Positions 36,333 to 45,026 of a DNA stretch of 45,622 nucleotides are shown piece by piece. The DNA lies in the NCBI RefSeq assembly GCF_001436225.1, contig NZ_AYYO01000012.1:1-45622 (forward strand). Reading direction: 5' to 3'. The notes beneath the pieces were generated by a model. That model had not been told where the DNA came from and did not search any database. It was given only the letters and a program-made list of their open reading frames with translations. A program made the translations under genes and the position numbers. Origin of the DNA: Lacticaseibacillus sharpeae JCM 1186 = DSM 20505. GTDB taxonomy: Bacteria; Bacillota; Bacilli; Lactobacillales; Lactobacillaceae. Position 1 is the stretch's first letter. Each line of letters starts with the position of its first letter.

Positions 36333-37722
36333 TGAAGCGAACCTTCCTTCCAATCACGAAGACGAGCCCGAGTAGTGCGAGCCCGATGGCACTCAGCAGC
36401 AATGCCGAGCTGGTGCCCAGCTGGGGTAGTGCTTTGCCACTAGTCTGTTTGGCGGTTGCGGCCGGCTGGGACTGGTTGCTTGCTGCGCCGCGCTTCTGCT
36501 TGGTGGCCGCGGCCGCGCTGGTTGCGTCGGTGGCTGGTGCTGTGTTCGTGTCGGCCTTGGCACTGCTGGTGGTTTTGGCCTTGGCGGTGCCGGACTTGGT
36601 TACAGGTGCGGTTGTTTCCTGCTTCGTGCTGCTGGTATCAGTCTTGGCCTTGGTGGCAGTTGTCTTCTCCGGATCTTTTGCGGGCGCCGGCGTGGCAGCT
36701 TGGTGCAAATCGGACATGTCGTACAGGGAAGTTTGGCCATTCAGGAACCGTTCGTAAGCGACCAGGGCGTAGAAACTCTGCTCGGTGGCCATACCGTCGA
36801 CCGCGCCGGTTGGGGTGTGCTTGAAGCCGGAGCCGGCGATGTGGAAGGCCAGAATGTTGTCGAGCAGGGTGTGGCCGTTCTTAGTGAATTCTGCGTTCAC
36901 GGGATTCACACCCAGGGCGGTGAGGGCAACAACAACCTGGTCAGTGGATTCGACGTTGACGGTGCCGTATGACGTGTAGCCGCCATCGGCTTGTTGCTCA
37001 GTGCTCATCACCTTAACGCCGCGGTCGATGGCGGCCTTGACGCTTGCCTGACTCTTGTACGGCGCCAGTGCTTGGATGGTCATGGCCGTGATGTCCACGT
37101 CGGCAGTACTGCCGTAGAGGTTCCAGCCGCCACCTTGAAGTTCTTTGCCCAAGATGTAGTCAACCAGACTCTGCTTGGTGTTTTGCGTGCCGTCTGTAGC
37201 CGTCGGGAAGTTGTAGTGCGGATTTGCGTCAACGGCGAGCAGCGCGAAAATGGCGCCGTTAAGCCCCTGCTTCGTCACATCCTCCAAGCTGGACATGTGC
37301 GCGAATAGGTTGTTGCCGGCAACGTCTTCGGCATTGCCGCCCAGGGCGGTCACCGCCAGTGCCACGCGGGCGTAATCAGTGTTGTTGCCGTAGCCGAAAG
37401 CCTTGCCAGCACTTAACGTTGCGCCAACTGTTGCTAGGTACTTGGTGGCAAAAGTGGTGTTCTGGGCGCCGCTGCGGGCATAGCCGAGCACCATCCATTC
37501 GGGTACGTCCTGCATCAGGTCGGAACCGTTCGTCGCCAGGGTCGTCAGCTGGTTGTCTACGTATGTACTGGTGTCGCTGAGGGCAGACTTAACGCTGGCG
37601 GTTTCGGTTGGCGTGCTGGTTGCTGCAAGCGTGGGCGTCGCCGCTGGGCTGGTTAAGGCCGCGCCGCCCAGCAGCAGGCTGGAAGCGACGAGAATCTTCG
37701 TAAATAGGTGTTTTGCTGACAT
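36325..37722 (-). CDS. LPxTG-type surface protein with terpene-cyclase/intrinsic-factor-like alpha-barrel
   Basis: A 465-residue surface protein. Start ATG 37722 has AAGGAGAG upstream. Signal peptide to about residue 35, then repeats of the prenyltransferase/squalene-cyclase type (GGGWNLYG, ADGGYTSYG, DYARVALAVTALGGNAEDVAG), the same alpha6/alpha6 fold as the N-terminal domain of intrinsic factor. A Thr/Lys/Ala-rich stalk follows, then LPQLGT, a hydrophobic segment and RKVRFNA. LPQLG is a variant of the sortase site LPxTG. It is the first gene of the ECF operon, so it is probably the outermost ligand-capturing part. Confidence 0.87.
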   Translation of the reverse strand: MSAKHLFTKILVASSLLLGGAALTSPAATPTLAATSTPTETASVKSALSDTSTYVDNQLTTLATNGSDLMQDVPEWMVLGYARSGAQNTTFATKYLATVGATLSAGKAFGYGNNTDYARVALAVTALGGNAEDVAGNNLFAHMSSLEDVTKQGLNGAIFALLAVDANPHYNFPTATDGTQNTKQSLVDYILGKELQGGGWNLYGSTADVDITAMTIQALAPYKSQASVKAAIDRGVKVMSTEQQADGGYTSYGTVNVESTDQVVVALTALGVNPVNAEFTKNGHTLLDNILAFHIAGSGFKHTPTGAVDGMATEQSFYALVAYERFLNGQTSLYDMSDLHQAATPAPAKDPEKTTATKAKTDTSSTKQETTAPVTKSGTAKAKTTSSAKADTNTAPATDATSAAAATKQKRGAASNQSQPAATAKQTSGKALPQLGTSSALLLSAIGLALLGLVFVIGRKVRFNA

Positions 37723-37973
37723 AATTGCTCTCCTTGAATATATTGCGGAATTTATTTTGGCGGCGCGGGGTGCTTTGTTCGCCGAGCACTTGGGCCAGTT
37801 AATTCGAATTAACACTACATATGGTATTCCGCTGCTAAATAAAACACAATCCAATGTGGTGCACGGTTTTGCGTAACATTACGGAGCAGATGTGGATTGC
37901 AGTTAGTGACGACCGTTATCGCCGGGAATTGGCGCGGCCAAAATAACGCGAAACAATTTTGCTAAATTCAGCA

Positions 37974-38025
37974 CAAAAAAATCTGCCGCAATTACCACCC
38001 TGAGTAGGGGGTAATTGCGGCAGAT
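37974..38025 (-). terminator. Terminator of the phenolic acid decarboxylase gene
   Basis: A 16-bp perfect stem (37981-37996 with 38010-38025) with a T7 run on the minus strand. Confidence 0.93.
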
Positions 38026-38055
38026 TTCGGGAGCTTTAGGCCCGCAGTTTGCGGT

Positions 38056-38598
38056 TTAGTGCTTAGCTGCGTGCTTGTAGTCGTCCGTGTAGAACTTGCC
38101 GGCACGGATGTCGTCGGTCATGCCAGCGTAAGGCGCCTCGTTGATGACGTCGTTGTTGTTCTGACCAGCGTCGCCAATGTAGGTGATGTGGGCGAATTCA
38201 GGCACAACGTACTTTGGGTAGGTCGCGTACTTTTCGCGGCTTTCTTCCATCAGGTCAATGTGTTCGTTCTGGTAGGTCACCGTAATTTCAGGGTGCTGCT
38301 GAACCCAGTTGGGGAAGAAGATGGTCCCGTTCAGCTTCTTTTCGTTAGGTACGAAGTCCAGGGCCACGTCGGTCCCAGTTGGTTCGGTCCAGGCAACCTT
38401 GTAGATACCGGGCACGAGCATCACGATGTTGGCTTCCTGATCGGTGACCCAGCGGCCAGCAACCATGCCGCCGTGGATGCGGTAGTCAACGGTGTGGTCG
38501 TTCTTAGCGTACCATTCGTATTCCCAACCGTTGTCGTAGGTGTAGATGAAGTGGGTGCCGAGGAAGTCGTCCAGGGTCTTGAATTCTTTTTCAGTCAT
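38056..38598 (-). CDS. padC: Phenolic acid decarboxylase
   Basis: A 180-residue enzyme that decarboxylates p-coumaric, ferulic and caffeic acids to vinyl phenols, a detoxification step. The small beta-barrel family is recognised from [36 protein letters not shown], the catalytic Glu region [11 protein letters not shown], and [11 protein letters not shown]. Start ATG 38598; the upstream extension lacks an RBS. It is divergent from padR, with a PadR operator between them. Confidence 0.95.
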   Translation of the reverse strand: MTEKEFKTLDDFLGTHFIYTYDNGWEYEWYAKNDHTVDYRIHGGMVAGRWVTDQEANIVMLVPGIYKVAWTEPTGTDVALDFVPNEKKLNGTIFFPNWVQQHPEITVTYQNEHIDLMEESREKYATYPKYVVPEFAHITYIGDAGQNNNDVINEAPYAGMTDDIRAGKFYTDDYKHAAKH

Positions 38599-38638
38599 TT
38601 GTAAGTTCCTTTCTGTTTGTGAACCAGTAAATATCAAC

Positions 38639-38682
38639 GTGTAATTATATACATGATTTTGAAGACCTGATTATAGTATAAT
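38639..38682. promoter_or_regulatory. PadR operator and divergent promoter
   Basis: GTGT-N8-ACAT (38639-38654), close to the PadR consensus ATGT-N8-ACAT. It contains TATAAT for padC on the minus strand; a plus-strand TATAAT (38677-38682) serves padR. Confidence 0.75.
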
Positions 38683-38737
38683 GATTTCAGGAAAAGGTCA
38701 AGCAAAGTTTTGCGGACCAACAATCGGAGGAAGAGCA

Positions 38738-39295
38738 TTGGCGCAACGCAACGTTCTACAATACGTCATCTTAGGCTTACTATCGCAGCACGAACGCACT
38801 GGTTATGAGCTGTCGGCGGCCTTCACCAACGAAATCGGTGAGTTCTGGCAGGCCCAACACAGCCAAATCTATCCGCAGCTGGGTAAGCTGGAAGACCAGG
38901 GGTTCATTCAGCACGAGAAGGCACTGGCGGGTAAGAAGCTGGAGAAAAAAGTGTACCGACTCACGGATAGCGGGCGCACGTACCTGAACGACTGGGTGGG
39001 CGACGCCACGACGGCGCTGCCGGTGACCAAGGATGAATTCGCGCTGAAACTTTTCTTCATTAAGGATGCTAGCGACCCGCGGCTGCCGGGCATGCTGCAG
39101 GAACAGATTGATCTGCACCAAGAATGGCTCGCCCATTTGACCGTGCGGATGGGCGACCTGTTCACGAACGCTACGCAGCGGGCAGCAAACTTCGGCCACT
39201 ACCTGGTTTTGAGCCGGGCGGTTGAACGCGAAACGGATTATTTGCGCTGGCTGCAAGAAACGGCGGCTGGGTTAAGTAGAAAGGACCATCAGTGA
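38738..39295 (+). CDS. padR: PadR family repressor of phenolic acid response
   Basis: A 185-residue winged-helix regulator. The N-terminal domain (AQRNVLQYVILGLLSQHERTGYELSAAF, HSQIYPQLGKLEDQGFI) and the long C-terminal dimerisation helices are typical of PadR. TTG 38738 is the best start: GGAGG lies 7 bases upstream, and the in-frame ATG 38681 overlaps the -10 box. Its stop overlaps the next gene's ATG (TGATG), so it is translationally coupled to the uncharacterised gene downstream. Confidence 0.92.
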   Translation: MAQRNVLQYVILGLLSQHERTGYELSAAFTNEIGEFWQAQHSQIYPQLGKLEDQGFIQHEKALAGKKLEKKVYRLTDSGRTYLNDWVGDATTALPVTKDEFALKLFFIKDASDPRLPGMLQEQIDLHQEWLAHLTVRMGDLFTNATQRAANFGHYLVLSRAVERETDYLRWLQETAAGLSRKDHQ

Positions 39296-40290
39296 TGAGT
39301 AACACAGATGTTCAGCGCGAACGCCTGCTGGCGAACACGAAGACGTGGATTCATGATTTTCAGGGTAACATCTCCCCGTTTATGGTCGGCGCACACGAGA
39401 ATACGGCCAGCAACATGGTGCCAGACGTGCTGACTGCGCTCACGGAATACATGTACGATGAATTTGGACGCGATCAGCGGCGGTGGACGGGCGCAACGAT
39501 GCGCCAGGCCCTGGATGAATTGCTGCCAATCTGGACGGACAAGTATGGCGTGAACGTCTTTGAACTGACGGATTTCATTGAGGATTACTTCATGTACCTC
39601 GAAGATAGTCACCACCTGAACAACGCGGCCACGCTTGTGGGTGCCGCTGATGACACAACTTACGGGTTAGAGTTTGCCGATGGTCAAGGCGATGATGATG
39701 GACTGCAGGCAGATTTGGAGCAACCCGTCGCGATGGTCGCGGCGGCGCGGCATTTGCCCGTGCCGATTGGTGAGCAGGAAACCGTTGCGTTTATGAATAA
39801 GTACGCGGCTGAAATCGTGCTGCTCGCCGATGATTTGACGCTCAAAGAAGCGGTGTCGCTGTCGATGCCAGCTGATGCGACCGACCTGAAGCAGTTCGCA
39901 CATGACTTCTACCGGGATTATGTCCTTCCTGACCTTGATATTGAGGGCATGTTGGCGGACGCGGGGATGCCGCCACTGACGGACGACGAGGACAAGTCGA
40001 AGCTGTCGGAAAACGATATTCTGATGACCATGGTCGAACAGAGCCTGATGAACGATTCCACGCCCCTGTCGCAGGACCAACGGACACAACTCGCGTCCCG
40101 CATTGACGGCGACCCGATGCTGACCCCCGCGGCCCAGCGCCGCTTTGTTGAGCGCCACCAAGCCGTCATGGAACAATACTTCGGCGTGCCGGCCGCGAAG
40201 ACTGTACCGCACAACAAGCACGGCAAGGTGATTGATTTCGCCACCGCCAAGCGCAGACTAGAAGCGGCAAGTAAAGCCAACAACGAATAG
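39295..40290 (+). CDS. Uncharacterised paralogue A, coupled to padR
   Basis: A 331-residue protein I do not recognise. Mostly helical and acidic, no signal peptide or membrane segment. Marks shared with paralogues B and C: an (F/Y)(G/D)Rxxx(R/S)WT motif around residues 60-70, a DF/DY...FL/YL segment near 95-105, an EIVLLADDLTLKEAVSL segment, and a lysine/arginine-bearing tail with KVIDFATAKRR. It starts on the ATG that overlaps the padR stop. Probably cytosolic. Its place behind padR suggests PadR control. Confidence 0.75.
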   Translation: MSNTDVQRERLLANTKTWIHDFQGNISPFMVGAHENTASNMVPDVLTALTEYMYDEFGRDQRRWTGATMRQALDELLPIWTDKYGVNVFELTDFIEDYFMYLEDSHHLNNAATLVGAADDTTYGLEFADGQGDDDGLQADLEQPVAMVAAARHLPVPIGEQETVAFMNKYAAEIVLLADDLTLKEAVSLSMPADATDLKQFAHDFYRDYVLPDLDIEGMLADAGMPPLTDDEDKSKLSENDILMTMVEQSLMNDSTPLSQDQRTQLASRIDGDPMLTPAAQRRFVERHQAVMEQYFGVPAAKTVPHNKHGKVIDFATAKRRLEAASKANNE

Positions 40291-40308
40291 AAAGAGATTA
40301 AACCAAAA

Positions 40309-41352
40309 ATGACTGACGTAACCCCAAAACAAATTGCAACGCTGACGACCAAGGTACACGGCTGGCTGCAAGAATTCCGCAAGAGCGAGATTTTCGCGCA
40401 GAACGTGGCCGCAAATCCCGGTGAAGCGGACATTATTGACCAGGTCATGGTCACGTTCGCAACGGAAATGCTGACTGAATATGACCGGCAGCCATCCCGC
40501 TGGACGGTCAAAACGGTGCGGGAATTGGTCACCAGTCGAGCTGCCAGCTGGGCCCAGCAGTTTGCGACGGAAGAATTCCCCGTCGACGCCGATGTTGTCC
40601 GCGATGAGATTGGGCTAGTGCTGAACTTTTTGGCCGTAGCTAAGCTGGTGCGCGGCGTTGAACCAATTGCCAAGATGCTTGGGGAACTCGACGCAGACAC
40701 ATTAATGGGTGCGTCTGAATCCGTGACCGCTACTGATAACGATGATTCAGTAATCGAAGCAACAATTAGTGAACACATTGGGCAGACGTTCCAGCGCGTC
40801 CAGAAGTTCTTCAAGCTGCCGGATGTGGAGAACGTTCAGGACGCAACGTTTGCGCAGGCCCATTTTGCCGACATTGTGCTGCTGGCTGAAGGGACGTCAT
40901 TCATCGATCTGGCGGTGCTCGCAAGTTTGACCCTCAGCGATGGGAGCCAGGATGATTTCGTGACTGACTGGCTCCGGGAGAACGCGCTGCCCGAAATCAA
41001 CGTGGCCCACCTGAAGCAGGTGATGGCGCCAATTTTTGCGGCGCACCCCGAGCTGTCTGATGACGATGTGATTCTAGGCCAGATGTACGGGGACATGGAA
41101 CCTGTCAGTCCAGCCACCCGCCTGGCAATCGCGATGCGCTGCGAGCACCTTGACCTCGGGACGGCGACCATCGAGGACAAGATCAAGTTCCAGCAGGCCC
41201 ACCGCCGTGTGCTGGCGGAACTGCCGGACGTCATGAACTACCTGCCCAAGGAACAACTGTCCCGGGGCGAGCGCGTGCGGCGCGGCAAGAAGAACAACGT
41301 CCTCAGCTTTGCGGCGGCCAAGAAGCTGGCCAAGAAGAATAAGCGTAAGTAA
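40309..41352 (+). CDS. Uncharacterised paralogue B
   Basis: A 347-residue protein of the same unrecognised family as its neighbours. Shared marks: EYDRQPSRWT, DIVLLAEGTSFIDLAVLASLTL, ALPEIN, and a basic tail NNVLSFAAAKKLAKKNKRK that echoes the tail of paralogue A. No cysteine cluster, signal or membrane segment. It starts 18 bases after A. Confidence 0.75.
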   Translation: MTDVTPKQIATLTTKVHGWLQEFRKSEIFAQNVAANPGEADIIDQVMVTFATEMLTEYDRQPSRWTVKTVRELVTSRAASWAQQFATEEFPVDADVVRDEIGLVLNFLAVAKLVRGVEPIAKMLGELDADTLMGASESVTATDNDDSVIEATISEHIGQTFQRVQKFFKLPDVENVQDATFAQAHFADIVLLAEGTSFIDLAVLASLTLSDGSQDDFVTDWLRENALPEINVAHLKQVMAPIFAAHPELSDDDVILGQMYGDMEPVSPATRLAIAMRCEHLDLGTATIEDKIKFQQAHRRVLAELPDVMNYLPKEQLSRGERVRRGKKNNVLSFAAAKKLAKKNKRK

Positions 41353-41373
41353 CCCCCGATAAGGAGCATTGAT

Positions 41374-41607
41374 ATGAAGCAAACAGTCTACGTAATGGTA
41401 TTCGCCAGCCCCGACCAGGTCGCCTCCGAAGTGTTCGCCAAGCAGGCGGACTGCCAGGCGGCCTTCCACAAGATGGTGCAGGACATCATGGCCCACTATG
41501 GGGATGAACCGAGTCTCGATATGGTGCTAGAAGACGGCGACAGCGAAGGCAACTTCGAAGACGGCTACGGCATTACCGTGCAGTGGGCGGCCAAGGACGT
41601 GCAGTAA
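41374..41607 (+). CDS. Small protein of unknown function
   Basis: A 77-residue acidic protein, MKQTVYVMVFASPDQVASEVFAKQ..., with AAGGAG upstream. It is the fourth gene of the padR unit, 21 bases after paralogue B. No known motif seen; alternating beta and alpha pattern. Confidence 0.65.
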   Translation: MKQTVYVMVFASPDQVASEVFAKQADCQAAFHKMVQDIMAHYGDEPSLDMVLEDGDSEGNFEDGYGITVQWAAKDVQ

Positions 41608-41616
41608 TTTGCCCAG

Positions 41617-41660
41617 CTGCAAAAAAAGAACTCCGCAATTTTTTGCGGAGTTCTTTTTGC
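41617..41660. terminator. Bidirectional terminator
   Basis: A perfect stem (AAAAAGAACTCCGCA and its complement) with A- and T-runs between the padR unit and the convergent pepO. Confidence 0.93.
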
Positions 41661-41666
41661 TTTTAA

Positions 41667-43571
41667 TTAACGGTTCCAAATCTGAATCCGATTGGCAGGG
41701 TCCATGTACATGCCGTCGCCAGGTTTGACGTTAAAGGCAGTGTACCACTGGCTGAAGTTCTTGACCGGCACGTTCACGCGCAAGGTTGCGGGGGCGTGGA
41801 CGTCCTGCATCAGGATGGTCTTGGCGAATTCAGGCCGCATCTTGGTGCGCCAGGACAACGTGTAGGCCTTGAAGAATTCCTGCAGCTGCTCCTTGGTGAC
41901 ATCTGGGCCGAGGATACTGAGGGCCACGTCCATCCCGGCGTTGTCGGCGAGGTTCTCGCTGACACAGAGCTTACCGTTGACCTTGACGCCTTCGTACTCG
42001 AGACCGTCGAACTGGACGGCCATTTTCGCGGTGTCCTTGGCAAAAGCGGCTTCGTCTTCGGGGGTCCACCAGTTCTTCATGTTGCCCTCGGCGTCGAATA
42101 GGGCACCGTTGTTGTCGAAGGCGTGGGAGATTTCGTGGCCGATGGTTGCACCGGTGCCGCCAAGCTTAGCGGCTAGGCTCCAGTCGAGGTCGTAGTATGG
42201 TGGCTGCAAGATACCGGCCGGGAAGAGAATGTCGTTTTTGGTCGGGTCGTAGCATGCGTTGACCATGTGGCCCGGCATGCCCCAGACGCCGCGGTTAACG
42301 GGCTGGTCGACCTTGGCGAAGGCGTCGGCTTGGAAGACTGCCGCCATTTTTTGCACAGCAGCAAAAAGGGTGTCGTCTGTGTCCACGTGGAGCTTAGCGT
42401 AGACGGGCAGTGCCTGGTCGGGGTAACCCATCTTGATCTTCATCGTGTCGAGCTTCTGCAGCGCCTTTTCCCGGGTCGCATCGCTCAACCAAGTGTTATT
42501 GTGCAGTTGCACCTTGTATTCGGCGATAATCTGCTTGACCAGGTTGGTGATGTCGGTTTTAGCTGCCTCCCCGAAGTAGATGCGCCCGTAGTAGATGCCC
42601 ACGGGTTCAGCCATGAAGCGGTTCGTGAGGCGGAACGCACTCTTTTCCTTGCTAATCGCCTCGGGCTGACCCGACAGGAAACGGCTGTATTCGCCGCCGA
42701 TGATACGTAGTTCGTCGCTCAGGTAACCAGACTGGTCGATGAGTTCGGTGACGATGGCGTAGTGCAGGAACTCGGTGTAGTTGTCCGCGTTGAAGAGGGT
42801 GGAGAATTTACTGAAGGTCTTCGGCGTGTATTCGTTCAGGTGCTGGGGGTCGGCCTTGAGCTGGGCCCGCACTGCTTCCGCGAATCCGGTCCCGGCAACC
42901 TGCTGGGTGAAGTCAGCCCAGGAAATTGGGTTGTTCAGGTTCTTGACCTCGGCCGCTTCCTCGTTCGTGATGGTGAACTGGGCGGAGCGGGCGTCAAAGG
43001 CCAGAGCATCCTTGATGTACTGGTCGGCATTTGCCGCCGTAATCCCAGCTTGCAGCAGCAGTTTCTTGGCCATGGCGGACCAGGCGGCGAACATCTGCTG
43101 GTTGCTTTCACTGTCCTCCTTGTAGAGGGCGGCGTCAGGCAGGATGGTGTCGATGGCCGCGAAGTTCAGGATGTCAGTGGTGGCATCGTTCAGGTTCGCC
43201 TCAATTTGCATTTCGGCGGGCATCTGGTAGCCATCCTTTAGTAGTTCAGGGGCCGCGGCGATGAAGTCATCGAGGGTGGACAACTCGAGCAGCCGCTGAA
43301 TGCGGGGCAACACGGGCGCGATGCCGGCCTTGTCGCGGGCCGCGTAATCGCTCGCCTTGATGTACAGGCGCGCTGCCGTGAGCAGTTCCTGATCATCGGT
43401 TTGCTTACTGCCATCGGCGAAGGCAGTAAGGTCGCGCCGCAGCTTCTTTTCGATTTCGTCGGTGAGGTCGCGGTCGGCGCCCACCATGGATTTGTCCGCG
43501 GGAATGACAGTACTGTTTTGCCATTCACCGTTGATGTTCATGTACAGGTCGTCTTGAATTCTAACGGTCAT
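41667..43571 (-). CDS. pepO: M13 family endopeptidase
   Basis: A 634-residue zinc endopeptidase that cuts peptides of medium length in the cytosol. Zinc site HEISH in TIGHEISHAFDNNGALFD (about residue 478) and third ligand in SENLADNAGMDVAL (about 540). The C-terminal MRPEFAKT and NRIQIWNR are typical. ATG 43571 gives the canonical start (MTVRIQDDLYMNINGEWQ). Lies between paralogues B and C. Confidence 0.95.
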   Translation of the reverse strand: MTVRIQDDLYMNINGEWQNSTVIPADKSMVGADRDLTDEIEKKLRRDLTAFADGSKQTDDQELLTAARLYIKASDYAARDKAGIAPVLPRIQRLLELSTLDDFIAAAPELLKDGYQMPAEMQIEANLNDATTDILNFAAIDTILPDAALYKEDSESNQQMFAAWSAMAKKLLLQAGITAANADQYIKDALAFDARSAQFTITNEEAAEVKNLNNPISWADFTQQVAGTGFAEAVRAQLKADPQHLNEYTPKTFSKFSTLFNADNYTEFLHYAIVTELIDQSGYLSDELRIIGGEYSRFLSGQPEAISKEKSAFRLTNRFMAEPVGIYYGRIYFGEAAKTDITNLVKQIIAEYKVQLHNNTWLSDATREKALQKLDTMKIKMGYPDQALPVYAKLHVDTDDTLFAAVQKMAAVFQADAFAKVDQPVNRGVWGMPGHMVNACYDPTKNDILFPAGILQPPYYDLDWSLAAKLGGTGATIGHEISHAFDNNGALFDAEGNMKNWWTPEDEAAFAKDTAKMAVQFDGLEYEGVKVNGKLCVSENLADNAGMDVALSILGPDVTKEQLQEFFKAYTLSWRTKMRPEFAKTILMQDVHAPATLRVNVPVKNFSQWYTAFNVKPGDGMYMDPANRIQIWNR

Positions 43572-43860
43572 GTTGGTTCCTCCAAAGATTATTTTAATGC
43601 GCTTGCCACCAGTATACGCTTTCGGGCCGGTGGGTGCCAAAAATCCGCGGCGACGGGCGCGGATGTGGAGCAAATAATCCACTGCGCGCCAAATTTGGCG
43701 CCAAAAATTGCGGCTCAGCGCGCGTTTGATTAACAAATGCCAAGTTTTCGCCAAAAATTGCTGCGCGTGGGCGGTAAAACATGCGCAAACGCGAAAAGAT
43801 TGGTAGAATGTAATCAGCACATTTCGTGGTGCCCAGTGCACCTAGGACGATGGAGGAATT

Positions 43861-44829
43861 ATGACACCAGAGCAGATTGAACGAGTATTAACCACTACAG
43901 ACGGTTACCTGACGGATTACGCCGCAGCCGACCGTGAACCAGTACTCGGCGACAAAGTTGTAGCAGCAGACCAGTTGCGCGTAGTTGTGCGGGCGTTCAC
44001 CAAGACAATGGCTGAAGATTACGACCGCAACATTCGTAGCTGGACCGCACGCGATGCCGGGACCATTATGGCTGACCACGTCCAGGAATGGAGCGAGGCC
44101 CTGAACCTGACCGGCACCGAGATGGCCGCACTGCTTGGGGACTACGTTGAATTCCTGGCTGATGAGCACCACATCCGTTCCGCCAAGGCCATCGCCACCG
44201 CCATCATGAAGGCCGGCGTGGGTTCCGATACTGCGGACAAGAAGCCTGTTGACCGCAGCCGCGTCGACACGCTGCTGCAGGTGATGCGTGGGTTCTTCAA
44301 CGTGGACGCCAGTGTGAGCGACACGGACATGCTGCAGGCCAAGTTGCCTGAAGCTATCCTCATGGGCTCGGGCCTCACGTTCACCGACCTCGCATTGCTG
44401 GCCCAAATTGCCAGCGGCGACGCGGACTTTGACCTCAAGGGCTGGCTGCACGACGTTGTGCTGCCACTCTTCAACCTCACCCGCGTTAAGGAACTGCTGG
44501 AAGAGCAGCTCGGCGAGAAGCTCAGCGATGATGCCGTTAAGAACTACGAACTGACCAGCCTGCGCGCCAGTGATGGCGAGGTTGTCAGTGACCAGCGTTT
44601 GGCGATTGCCGCTGTGATTGCGGGCACGCCACTTGTGACCGGCAGCATTGATGAAGTGAACGCACTGGCGAGTCGGTACCACGACGTCATGGTCGCCGTG
44701 CCTGACCTGGCGAAGTTCGTTGCCAAGCCTAAGCCCGAGAAGAAGGCCAAAAAGCGCGACCTGCGCGTGGGGCTGAGCATGAAGAAGGCCAAGAAGCTGC
44801 GCAGCAAGAGCAAGAAGCACAAGAAGTAA
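43861..44829 (+). CDS. Uncharacterised paralogue C with highly basic tail
   Basis: A 322-residue third member of the unrecognised family. Shared marks: EDYDRNIRSWT, GDYVEFLADEHHIRSAKAI, EAILMGSGLTFTDLALLAQIA, and VVLPLFNL. The last 35 residues are very basic (KKAKKRDLRVGLSMKKAKK, then RSKSKKHKK), stronger than in A or B, and could bind nucleic acid or ribosomes. GATGGAGGAATT precedes the start. It has its own weak -10 (TAGAAT near 43804). The 260-base upstream gap has repeated GCCAAAAATTGC words but no gene. Confidence 0.75.
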   Translation: MTPEQIERVLTTTDGYLTDYAAADREPVLGDKVVAADQLRVVVRAFTKTMAEDYDRNIRSWTARDAGTIMADHVQEWSEALNLTGTEMAALLGDYVEFLADEHHIRSAKAIATAIMKAGVGSDTADKKPVDRSRVDTLLQVMRGFFNVDASVSDTDMLQAKLPEAILMGSGLTFTDLALLAQIASGDADFDLKGWLHDVVLPLFNLTRVKELLEEQLGEKLSDDAVKNYELTSLRASDGEVVSDQRLAIAAVIAGTPLVTGSIDEVNALASRYHDVMVAVPDLAKFVAKPKPEKKAKKRDLRVGLSMKKAKKLRSKSKKHKK

Positions 44830-44841
44830 GATGATAATGCG

Positions 44842-44873
44842 GGCAGGACACAATGTTGTCCTGCCTTTTTTAT
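44842..44873 (+). terminator. Terminator after paralogue C
   Basis: An 8-bp stem (GGCAGGAC with GTCCTGCC) and a T6 run. Confidence 0.9.
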
Positions 44874-44875
44874 GC

Positions 44876-44920
44876 ACAAAAATAGCACCGAACCCATTTT
44901 CCGCTGGGCCGGTGCTATTC
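44876..44920 (-). terminator. Strong hairpin; terminator in minus sense or 5' element of the RNA
   Basis: A 10-bp perfect stem (AATAGCACCG with CGGTGCTATT), inner CCCA/TGGG and the 8-base loop TTTTCCGC. Only the minus strand gives a T5 tail. Confidence 0.6.
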
Positions 44921-44964
44921 TCGTACGCACGGAGTTACGTGTGCGTATTTAGGAGGTCTATCTA

Positions 44965-45026
44965 ATGAAACATCTACCATGAAAGCTAACACCTACAGCA
45001 AAGATTTTTGTGCCCCCATTGCCTAA
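44965..45026 (+). CDS. Two overlapping mini-ORFs (5 and 15 codons) in the RNA
   Basis: Behind TTTAGGAGG lies ATG 44965 encoding MKHLP. Its stop overlaps ATG 44979, which encodes MKANTYSKDFCAPIA with a TAA stop inside the first helix of the first 67-nt module. Could be a leader peptide or chance. Confidence 0.35.

Noticed and set aside
37723-38050. Cobalamin riboswitch in front of the ECF operon
   Set aside because: No B12-box-like GCCACTG or typical leader helices were seen on the minus strand; the only strong hairpin is the padC terminator.
43601-43860. CRISPR-like or repeat array at the GCCAAAAATTGC words
   Set aside because: Only two or three short copies with irregular spacing; more likely compositional or a minor regulatory repeat.
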